This document shows, one piece after another, positions 1 to 6,769 of a stretch of DNA of 17,119 bases (the stretch's first letter is position 1; every line of letters begins with the position of its first letter). The notes beneath the pieces are model-generated. The model was not told where the DNA came from. It did no database searches and saw nothing but the letters and a program-made list of their open reading frames with translations. A program made the translations under genes and the position numbers. The stretch lies in the NCBI GenBank assembly GCA_023457475.1, contig JAEWLO010000219.1:1-17119 (forward strand), in the 5' to 3' direction. Origin of the DNA: Pseudomonadota bacterium (GTDB lineage: Bacteria; Pseudomonadota; Gammaproteobacteria; Xanthomonadales; Xanthomonadaceae).

Positions 1-1125
1 GTGGTAGTTCACGATGTCCACCAGCCGGTAGCCGCCAGCGGCCGGGAGCACCAGCAGGCGCCAGACATTGCGACCCGCACTGCGACGTCCCTCGCCCTTG
101 GGGCCAGGCCAGTGGATGTCCACGGCGAGGTAATGCACCCCCTCGTAGCACACCAGATGGCCGCTGGGACGGTGCGCGGCCAGGTCGCCTTCGATCTTGT
201 GCAGCTCGCGCAGCGTGCGGCTGTCGGATGGCAGTCCCCTGAGCTTCGCGCGCAGGGCCGGACCCCGCTCCAGCGCGACCGGGGCGGGACGCGGGGGAAG
301 CGTGATCCCGGCCCCTCGCGCCGTGTGTTCGGCGGGCGGGCAACGCCGCCGTGTAGACCGGCGGTGGGTCACATCGATGGTCGATCCGACCTCCAGCCAA
401 TCCAACGCATCGCCCGCCTGCGGCTCGGCCGGATGCACCTGCCACTCGCCCTGATGAGTGTCGGCTTTGAACGACCGCGCGTTGCGAAGACGCTCGTTGG
501 CCAGATCCACGCGCAGATAGGGGAAGCGGTGCTGCCGCAGTGCGGTGCCGGCGCCGACGCGCTCTGCATTCATCGCCGCGGCGATGCGCCCCTGATCGCG
601 CGTGTGCGCGGCCACCAGGTAGCAGTCGTGCGCGCGTTGACGGGTCAGCAGCGCGATGCCGCGGTCCGCGCAGTGCGTCAGGAAAAAGTGCCGGATGACC
701 GACTCGATCAACGGGTTGGGGGTGATCGACCGGGCGTTGCAGTAGGCATCGAACACGCCCACCATGCGCTGTATGTCCACATCGAACCGTTCGGCGAGGG
801 TGCGCACGGCGGTCGCGTCATGGATGTCCGTGCCGGCCTTGTGCAGCAGCTCGCGGACGGCGGGATACTCGATCAGCTCGCGCGCGTGCGGATGAACGTG
901 CCGCTGCAGTTCGCGGTCTTCCGTGAACTGCTGGAATTCGGTGAAGCCCGCCCCCAGCACCGCACCGAACAGGGTGCCCATGCCCAGCATGCTGGCATTG
1001 CCGATGCCCTGGAATGCCAATGAGAACGCACCGCCGACCATGGCCCCCAGGGCCGCGCCGGTGCGTGTGGCCTGCGGATCGTGCAGCGGCATCTGCAGCA
1101 CCGGGCGTGTTGAAGGAAACAGCAT
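1..1125 (-). CDS. Unrecognised protein with glycine-rich hydrophobic N-terminus (3' end missing)
   Basis: An open frame runs without a stop from an ATG at 1125 to the window edge (375 codons seen). The start follows a GGAGAG ribosome binding site at 1134-1129. Residues about 22-60 are rich in Gly, Ala, Leu and Met (GAALGAMVGGAF, GMGTLFGAVLGAGF), resembling a glycine-zipper or paired membrane segment. The rest is soluble and mixed alpha/beta, with a basic, proline-rich stretch near residues 262-290. The visible end (HLVCYEGVHYLAVDIHW, then LLVLPAAGGYRLVDIVNYH) looks like a small beta-rich domain. I recognise no family. A membrane-inserting secreted effector or toxin-like protein is possible, but that rests only on the glycine-rich segment. 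It lies downstream of the hybrid kinase on the same strand, 74 bases away, so cotranscription is possible. That it is coding is fairly sure, because GC-rich third positions persist throughout and the opposite-strand frame reads as low-complexity sequence. Confidence 0.75.
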   Translation of the reverse strand, partial: MLFPSTRPVLQMPLHDPQATRTGAALGAMVGGAFSLAFQGIGNASMLGMGTLFGAVLGAGFTEFQQFTEDRELQRHVHPHARELIEYPAVRELLHKAGTDIHDATAVRTLAERFDVDIQRMVGVFDAYCNARSITPNPLIESVIRHFFLTHCADRGIALLTRQRAHDCYLVAAHTRDQGRIAAAMNAERVGAGTALRQHRFPYLRVDLANERLRNARSFKADTHQGEWQVHPAEPQAGDALDWLEVGSTIDVTHRRSTRRRCPPAEHTARGAGITLPPRPAPVALERGPALRAKLRGLPSDSRTLRELHKIEGDLAAHRPSGHLVCYEGVHYLAVDIHWPGPKGEGRRSAGRNVWRLLVLPAAGGYRLVDIVNYH

Positions 1126-1199
1126 GGTCTCTCCACGGCAATGAACCCGCCGCAGAGCCTATGCGCGGTGGGCCAACCCCGGTGTCGAGAGCGTCGCTT

Positions 1200-4100
1200 T
1201 CAGCCGCCCAGACGCGAATGCGCGGTCAGGAAGGCACGCAGCGAGGCCGGCTTGATCGGCTTGGTCAGCAAACGATAGCCGCGCTCGCGGGCCATCCGCT
1301 TGAGCTCGTCGCGGCCATCGGCGGTGAGCAGCGCACCCGGTATGTCGCGTTTGGCCTTGTCACGCAGCGCCACCAGCGTATCCAGGCCATCCAGGCGGTC
1401 GTGCAGATGGTAGTCCACCAGCATCACGTCGGGCCGCTCATCCACCTGGTCCAGGGCCTGGTCCACGGTGCTGGCGGTGATCACGTGCACCTGCCAGCGG
1501 CCCAGCAGCGCGCGCATGCCGTCGAGGATTTCCTGGTCGTTGTCCACGCACAGCACGCGCATGCCGGCCAGCGAATCGGCGCGCGGCGGCCGTTCGATGC
1601 TGGCGGCCGGCGAAGGGGTCGGTATCTGTGGCGCGGGCGCGCGGGGCAGCAGAATCGAGAACATGCTGCCGCTGCCCACCCGGCTGCGCGCGTTGAGCTG
1701 ATGGTCGAGCAGGCGCGAGATGCGCTGGCAGATCGACAGCCCCAGGCCCAGGCCCTGCTCGCCCCAGTCGAACGGCTGCTGGTAGCGGTGGAATTCGTTG
1801 AAGATCTGCTGCATGTGGTGTTCGGGAATGCCCGGTCCGGTATCCCACACCTGCAGCTCGATGGTGTCGCGGCGGTGGCGCACGGCCAGCACGATGCGCC
1901 CCTGGCGGGTGTAGCGCAGCGCATTGGCAAGGAAGTTCTGCAGGACCCGGCGCAGCAGCCGGCGGTCGCTGCGCACCCAGGCCGGGCGCGCGAACAGGTC
2001 CAGGCGCAGGCCGCGACCGGCGGCCACCGGCGAGTACTGCGCGGCCAGTTCGCGCATCAACAGGCTCACGTCGAACTCACCTACCACCGGGTGCAGGCCG
2101 CCCGCTTCCAGCCGCGACACGTCGAGCAGCCCGTCCAGCAGTTCTTCGGCGGCGCGCAGGGAGGCATCCACGCGCTCGGCCAGGTGCCGCTGTTCGTCGC
2201 TGTTGTGGTGGCTGTCGCGCAGCGCCGAAGCAAACAGGCGCGCGGCGTTCAAGGGTTGCAGCACGTCATGGCTGATCGCCGCCAGGAAGCGGGTCTTGGA
2301 CTGCTGCGCGACTTCCGCCTCATGCGAACGCTCGGCCACGCGCTGCTCCAGCGTTTCGTTGGCTTCCAGCAGTGCCAGTTCGGCGTGCTTGTAATCGGTG
2401 ATGTCGGTGTAGCTGGTGACATAGCCGCCACCGGGCAACGCCTGGCCGCGCATCTCGATCACTTTGCCGTCGCTGCGCGTGCGCTCGAAGATATGCGGTG
2501 AACCGGCGCGCATGTAGGCGATGCGACGGTTGATCTGCAGCTCGATGTCGCCCTCCCCCAGCTCACCGCGCTCGGCGTTGTAGCGGATCAGATCGGCGAC
2601 CGGCCGGCCCACGTAGAGCATGCCGTCGGGGTATCCGAACATCTGCTGGTAGCGCCGGTTCCACGCGGTCAGCCTCATCTCCGGGTCGACCACGCTGACG
2701 CCTGCACTGATGTTCTCCAGCGTGGTGGACAGGATCTCGCGGTTGAAGCGCAGCTCCTGCCCGGCTTCGTCCAGCACGGCGACGACTTCGCCCAGGTCCA
2801 TGCCCGAACCGCGCAGCAGGCTGGTGAGCAGCAGGCGGGCCGACGCCGCACCGATCGAAGCTGCCAGCAGGCGTTCGGTGAACTGCACCCAGGCACGGTC
2901 GGCCGGCGCGGACGCCTGCAGCTCGCGGTCCATCGACTGTGCCTGTTCGAAGAACGCGCGCCGCGCATGGCGCTCGCCGACAACGCGTGAAGCCAGTGCC
3001 AGCAGGTCGCCCACGTGCACGTGACCCGGCCACGCGCCGGCCACCGACGGCCGTTCGGCATAAGGGTCCAGGAACGGTGCGGCGCGCAGCCGCTCGTCCA
3101 CGCCCGGCCGCCAGCGCACCGACCCCAGCACCATCACGGCCGCGTTGATCAACAGCGACCAGAACGTGCCGTGGGTCAACGGGTCCCAACCACTCATGCC
3201 GAACAGGCGCTGCGGCTGCAGCCATTCGATGCCCAGCGGGCCGGTGGTCAGCCAGGCCGGGTCCATCCAGCCGGCATGGGTCAGCGCCGGCAGCAGGAGC
3301 GTGTAGATCCAGGTGCCGAAGCCGAGCACGATGCCCGCCTCCACGCCGCGCCGGCTGGCACCGCGCCAGTAGAGTCCACCGATCAGACCGGGCGCGAACT
3401 GCGCCACTGCCGCGAAGGCCATCAGGCCATACGAGGCCAGCGTGCTGTCGTTGCTGCTGCCGCGGTAGTAACTGTAGGCGGCGAAGGCGAGCAGCAGGAT
3501 GGCCAGGCGGCGGATCCAGAGCACGCGCGAGGCCACTTCCGCCGCTTCGCGGTGGTCGCCACTGCGGCGCAACAGCACCGGCATCACCAGGTCGTTGCTG
3601 ACCATGGTCGCCAGCGCGATCGAGGTGACGATCACCATGCCAGTGGCGGCCGAGAAGCCGCCCACGTAGGCGGCCAGCGCGAGGAGGCGACGGCCTTCGG
3701 CCAACGGCAGGGCCAGCACCATGCTGTCGTCCGCCACCGTTCCACCGCTGCCGAACAGGGTGACACCTGCGGTGGCGATCGGAATGACCATCGCCGAGAT
3801 CACCACCAGGTAGCCGCCGAACAGCCAGCGCGCCCGACGCACGTCACCGACATCGGCGCACTCCACCACCGCCACGTGGAACTGGCGGGGCAGGCAGATG
3901 ATCGCCAGGAAGCCGAGCAGCGTCTGTGAGATGAAGCCGACTGGCGGCAATCCGGTGAACAGGGTGTGCGCACTGCGTACCACCGCCTCACCGCGGTCGT
4001 TGAGCCACAGGTAGGCGAACAGCCCCACCGCCACCATCGCGATCAACTTGACCATCGATTCGAAGGCGATCGCCAGCATCATGCCATGGTGGTGCTCGGT

Positions 4101-4643
4101 GGCATCGATCTGGCGAGTGCCGAACAGCGTGGCGAACAACGCCATCAGCAGCGCCACGTACAGCGCGGGATCACCAAAGTAGCCGGTGGGACCGGTGTTG
4201 CCGGTCAGCACCTCCAGGCTCATCGCCACGGCTTTGTACTGCAGCGCCAGGTACGGCACGATGCCGATCAGCGCGATACCGGCCACCAGCGCGGCCAGCC
4301 GCCGCGAACGGCCGAAGCGGGACGAGATGAAGTCGGCGATCGAGACCACGTTCTGGCTGCGCGCGATCAGCGCCAGCCGCTCAATGATGCGCCAGCCGAA
4401 CAGCAGCATGAGCAGGGGACCGAGGTAGATCGGCAGATACCCGATGCCGTTGCGCACCGCCGTGCCGACCGCACCATAGAACGTCCACGACGAGCAGTAC
4501 ACCGCCAGCGCCAGGCTGTAGACCACCGGGCGCAGCCACGGGCGGTCCGGGTACATCGGCCGCCGGTCGCCCCACCACGCCACGCCGAACAGCAGGGCGG
4601 CGTACGCCACGGAGACCAGCAGCAGGATCCAGCTTGAGACCAA
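1200..4643 (-). CDS. SSF-STAC-PAS hybrid sensor histidine kinase/response regulator (CrbS/MxtR type)
   Basis: Inner-membrane hybrid kinase of 1147 residues. Residues 1 to about 520 form a multi-helix sodium/solute symporter-like (SSF) domain. A STAC-like linker covers about 545-611 (DLLALASRVVGE... and LLAASIGAASARLLL). A PAS domain follows at about 632-755 (ENISAGVSVVDPEMRLTAWN). The HisKA box is AAISHDVLQPLNAARLF with phospho-acceptor His792. The ATPase has an N box (NFLANALRYT, about 903), a DTGPGIP box (about 933) and a GLGLGLSI box (about 960). The C-terminal receiver carries the phospho-acceptor Asp1077 in MLVDYHLHD. In known relatives, CrbS of Vibrio and MxtR of Pseudomonas, this architecture works with a LuxR-type regulator (CrbR/ErdR) to control acetate use; that role here is inference. 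CbrA shares SSF and STAC but lacks the receiver. I chose the TTG at 4643 because it follows AGGGAA at suitable spacing and begins directly before the first membrane helix; the farther ATG at 4778 would add a 45-residue non-homologous-looking leader and overlap the divergent gene. No cognate regulator lies in the window. Confidence 0.93.
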   Translation of the reverse strand: MVSSWILLLVSVAYAALLFGVAWWGDRRPMYPDRPWLRPVVYSLALAVYCSSWTFYGAVGTAVRNGIGYLPIYLGPLLMLLFGWRIIERLALIARSQNVVSIADFISSRFGRSRRLAALVAGIALIGIVPYLALQYKAVAMSLEVLTGNTGPTGYFGDPALYVALLMALFATLFGTRQIDATEHHHGMMLAIAFESMVKLIAMVAVGLFAYLWLNDRGEAVVRSAHTLFTGLPPVGFISQTLLGFLAIICLPRQFHVAVVECADVGDVRRARWLFGGYLVVISAMVIPIATAGVTLFGSGGTVADDSMVLALPLAEGRRLLALAAYVGGFSAATGMVIVTSIALATMVSNDLVMPVLLRRSGDHREAAEVASRVLWIRRLAILLLAFAAYSYYRGSSNDSTLASYGLMAFAAVAQFAPGLIGGLYWRGASRRGVEAGIVLGFGTWIYTLLLPALTHAGWMDPAWLTTGPLGIEWLQPQRLFGMSGWDPLTHGTFWSLLINAAVMVLGSVRWRPGVDERLRAAPFLDPYAERPSVAGAWPGHVHVGDLLALASRVVGERHARRAFFEQAQSMDRELQASAPADRAWVQFTERLLAASIGAASARLLLTSLLRGSGMDLGEVVAVLDEAGQELRFNREILSTTLENISAGVSVVDPEMRLTAWNRRYQQMFGYPDGMLYVGRPVADLIRYNAERGELGEGDIELQINRRIAYMRAGSPHIFERTRSDGKVIEMRGQALPGGGYVTSYTDITDYKHAELALLEANETLEQRVAERSHEAEVAQQSKTRFLAAISHDVLQPLNAARLFASALRDSHHNSDEQRHLAERVDASLRAAEELLDGLLDVSRLEAGGLHPVVGEFDVSLLMRELAAQYSPVAAGRGLRLDLFARPAWVRSDRRLLRRVLQNFLANALRYTRQGRIVLAVRHRRDTIELQVWDTGPGIPEHHMQQIFNEFHRYQQPFDWGEQGLGLGLSICQRISRLLDHQLNARSRVGSGSMFSILLPRAPAPQIPTPSPAASIERPPRADSLAGMRVLCVDNDQEILDGMRALLGRWQVHVITASTVDQALDQVDERPDVMLVDYHLHDRLDGLDTLVALRDKAKRDIPGALLTADGRDELKRMARERGYRLLTKPIKPASLRAFLTAHSRLGG

Positions 4644-4760
4644 GGGCTCGTTTCCCTGGGATCGGAATGATTGCAGTGTAGTGGGTTTGTCGCGGATGGC
4701 GCTTGCATGGCATGACGGCATCGACGAGCTTGGCCTCGATCTGTCCTCCGGAACACATCC
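4644..4760. promoter_or_regulatory. Divergent intergenic region between the hybrid kinase and the 4761 gene
   Basis: A 117-base gap separates two divergent genes and should hold both promoters. For the kinase direction, a TACACT hexamer (plus-strand 4675-4680) lies 32 bases before the TTG start and resembles a -10 element, but I find no good -35 at the normal spacing. The kinase ribosome binding site AGGGAA lies between about 4653 and 4658. A near-palindromic CATGGCATG at about 4706-4714 could be an operator half-site or chance. No clear RpoN site was found. Confidence 0.4.
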
Positions 4761-5351
4761 ATGGAAACGCCCCCGCACTCGTCACCGCTGATCCCGGCCA
4801 CCGTGCCCCAGGCACGGCCGCGCGGGGAGCGCATGCCGACACCCCCTGGGGTGGAACGGGCCAGCGCGCCGATACGGGTCTACAACGGGCCCGGGCGCAC
4901 ACCGGCTGCCTCGCTCGACGCGCCGCTCGAGCCGGAAGACCGGAAGCTCGCACGCGATCTGATGGCCCATCTGGCCGAACAGGAGCTGGGGCGGCTCCCG
5001 TATCCTCACACCGTCGCGACCCGCCAGCGTGGCAGGGTGGCACAGGAGATCGCCAGCGAGGTCCTGAACCGCGTACGGCTGGACAGCACGCTGCCCGATC
5101 AACTGCGGATATTCGAAGTGCGGGCATATCGCGGCGACCACGGTGCCTCGTCCCCTGAAGGCATCGCCTTCAACGTGGCCGCCTGGTCCACTGACACCCC
5201 GCCCCCCCGGGTCCTGGTGAATCCGCAACCCGATCCCTCCGCGTGGTATCCACACGATCCACTCGGGCACGGGGGCACCGAGCCGGACTTTGCCCGGGCC
5301 ACCGTGGCCTTCTCCGTACGGCCCCGCGCGGGGGTGCGCACGCCGCGCTGA
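4761..5351 (+). CDS. Unrecognised small protein, 196 residues
   Basis: The frame keeps strongly GC-rich third positions and ends 3 bases before the stop of the convergent kinase gene, which argues for a real gene. There is no signal peptide or membrane segment. The first 50 residues are proline-rich and probably disordered. Residues about 55-100 look helical and charged (EDRKLARDLMAHLAEQELG, then VAQEIASEVLNRV). Residues about 110-140 could be beta-rich (QLRIFEVRAYRGDHG... and GIAFNVAAW). The C-terminus is again Pro/Gly-rich. I do not recognise the family. The start at 4761 has only a weak GGAA upstream. An alternative ATG at 4833 (residue 25) follows GGGGAG but at rather close spacing. It sits alone between two histidine kinases on the other strand; nothing in the sequence says whether it belongs with them. 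Confidence 0.65.
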   Translation: METPPHSSPLIPATVPQARPRGERMPTPPGVERASAPIRVYNGPGRTPAASLDAPLEPEDRKLARDLMAHLAEQELGRLPYPHTVATRQRGRVAQEIASEVLNRVRLDSTLPDQLRIFEVRAYRGDHGASSPEGIAFNVAAWSTDTPPPRVLVNPQPDPSAWYPHDPLGHGGTEPDFARATVAFSVRPRAGVRTPR

Positions 5352-5354
5352 GCA

Positions 5355-6704
5355 TCACGCCGGCAAGGGGCCGCGTGCCCGCGCGGGCAGCCGGATCTCC
5401 ACACAGGTCCCCTGCCCGGGCTGGCTGTCGACGGCAAGCGAGCCTCCCGCCGCCCCCACCAGGCTCGCGGTGACGGCGAGCCCCAGTCCGGTGCCCTGAC
5501 CCACCGGCTTGGTGGTGAAGAACGGCTCCAGGCAGCGCGCCCGGACCTCCTCGCTCATTCCCTGGCCTGTATCGGCAATGCGGAGCCGCAGCGGTGTCCC
5601 CGTCTGCGGCAGGTCCAGGGTCAGGCTGAAGCGGCCGCCGTCAGGCATGGCCTGGTTGGCGTTCACCGCCAGACTCAGCAGGATCGATTCCAGCTGGGCG
5701 GGGTCGAAATGGATCAGGCAATCCACCTCACCCACCTCCACGTGCACCTCCACGCCGTCGTCGAACACCTGTTCCAGCAGCGGCGTCAGCCCGGCCACCG
5801 TGTCGGCCGCATCCAGCAGCTGGGGCCGCGCCGCTTCCAGCCGGCTGAAATCCATCAGGCGGCGACTCACGGCGCTGGCCCGGCGCACCGCGGAATCCGC
5901 GCCGTTCAGCGCCTCCTGCCGCGCGTCGCCTTCGCTGCGCCGTGCCCGCCCCACGTAGGCCTGGATCAGCCCGAGCAGGTGGTTGAAATCGTGCGCGATG
6001 CCGCTGGCCAGGCGGCCGACGTTCTCCATCTTCATCGCGTGCACCAGCTGGTCGCGCGAACGCTCGCGGGCCTGCATCTCCAACTGCAGCTCGTCGCGCT
6101 TCCGGGCCAGTTCGCGACTGCGCTGCTGCGCCTCCTGCAGGCTCTCGCGCAGGCCGGTGACGCTGTGGTGGAGCAGCCAGGCGGTGGCCAGCACACCGAA
6201 GACTCCAACGCCCAGGTCGGTGACAACCAACAGCAGGCGGTCGCTGCGGAACATCATGCCGGCCGCATCGACCCAGGCCCCCAGTGCCAGCAGTCCACAC
6301 AGCGTGCCTGCCGCCCAGCTCAGTGTCCGGTGCCCGAGCACCGCGGCCACCAGCAGTACCGGCACGGTCTGCAACAGCTGCCCACGCAGCTGGGCCGCCA
6401 GTCCCCAGTAGCCGTAGGCCAGCATCAGCAACGGCAGCTGCGCGAGCACGAAGGTGATCGCGGCGCGCACGCTGCGCCCGGCCCAGGCCTCCACCAGACA
6501 CAACAGGCACAACAGCGCCTGCAGGAGGGCCATGGCCGGCACCATGCGGTCCAGCGACGCCCCGGCCCGCACCGCCATCCAGGCCGCCAGCAGCACGTGG
6601 TACAGCCCGACCAGCAGCAGCAGACCCCGCAGCATGGCGTCGGTACGGCGGCCCAGCCCGGTCGGGGCATCGGTCGCGGAGGTGCGCGGGGGAGGGACGG
6701 GCAT
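5355..6704 (-). CDS. Membrane sensor histidine kinase without receiver domain
   Basis: A 449-residue protein. Residues about 25-180 contain roughly five or six hydrophobic helices and almost no periplasmic domain, so the stimulus may be sensed in or near the membrane. A coiled coil follows (about 183-224). The dimerisation/phospho-acceptor box is RLASGIAHDFNHLLGLI, with His238 in an HDFNHLL context typical of NtrB-like and hybrid-type kinases. The ATPase shows the N box SLAVNANQAMPDGG (about 344-357), a DTGQGM box (378-383), FFTTKP (395-400) and GQGTGLGLA (402-410), so it appears catalytically complete. There is no receiver or HPt domain, and no response regulator is adjacent, making it an orphan kinase. 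The ATG at 6704 has no clear ribosome binding site. The next in-frame ATG, residue 24, lacks one too and lies right before the first helix, so the start is uncertain. The gene is convergent with 4761-5351 and divergent from 6770-8650. Confidence 0.92.
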   Translation of the reverse strand: MPVPPPRTSATDAPTGLGRRTDAMLRGLLLLVGLYHVLLAAWMAVRAGASLDRMVPAMALLQALLCLLCLVEAWAGRSVRAAITFVLAQLPLLMLAYGYWGLAAQLRGQLLQTVPVLLVAAVLGHRTLSWAAGTLCGLLALGAWVDAAGMMFRSDRLLLVVTDLGVGVFGVLATAWLLHHSVTGLRESLQEAQQRSRELARKRDELQLEMQARERSRDQLVHAMKMENVGRLASGIAHDFNHLLGLIQAYVGRARRSEGDARQEALNGADSAVRRASAVSRRLMDFSRLEAARPQLLDAADTVAGLTPLLEQVFDDGVEVHVEVGEVDCLIHFDPAQLESILLSLAVNANQAMPDGGRFSLTLDLPQTGTPLRLRIADTGQGMSEEVRARCLEPFFTTKPVGQGTGLGLAVTASLVGAAGGSLAVDSQPGQGTCVEIRLPARARGPLPA

Positions 6705-6769
6705 GCGGTTCAGGCGCTCGGCAGCAACGGGGGTATAGTAGCCATCGACCCGGGGAAGTCGTTGTCTTC
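6705..6769. promoter_or_regulatory. Short divergent promoter region with overlapping -10-like hexamers
   Basis: A 65-base gap divides the orphan kinase (leftward) from the TPR/GGDEF-like gene (rightward). TATAGT at 6734-6739 resembles a -10 element for the rightward gene, 30 bases before its ATG. The overlapping reverse-strand TACTAT (6740-6735) could serve the leftward kinase at a similar distance. Neither has a convincing -35 at 16-18 bases, so the assignment is tentative. If both are used, the two promoters would exclude one another. Confidence 0.35.

Noticed and set aside
1..1023. Open plus-strand frame of 340 codons
   Set aside because: Low-complexity Arg/Gly/His composition; the minus-strand frame from 1125 has a ribosome binding site and natural protein composition.
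1014..2501. Plus-strand frame of 495 codons
   Set aside because: Antisense to the HisKA, ATPase and receiver domains of the hybrid kinase, which are unambiguous.
4644..4778. N-terminal extension of the hybrid kinase to an ATG at 4778
   Set aside because: The added residues look unstructured and overlap the divergent gene's start; the TTG at 4643 has a good ribosome binding site directly before the first membrane helix.
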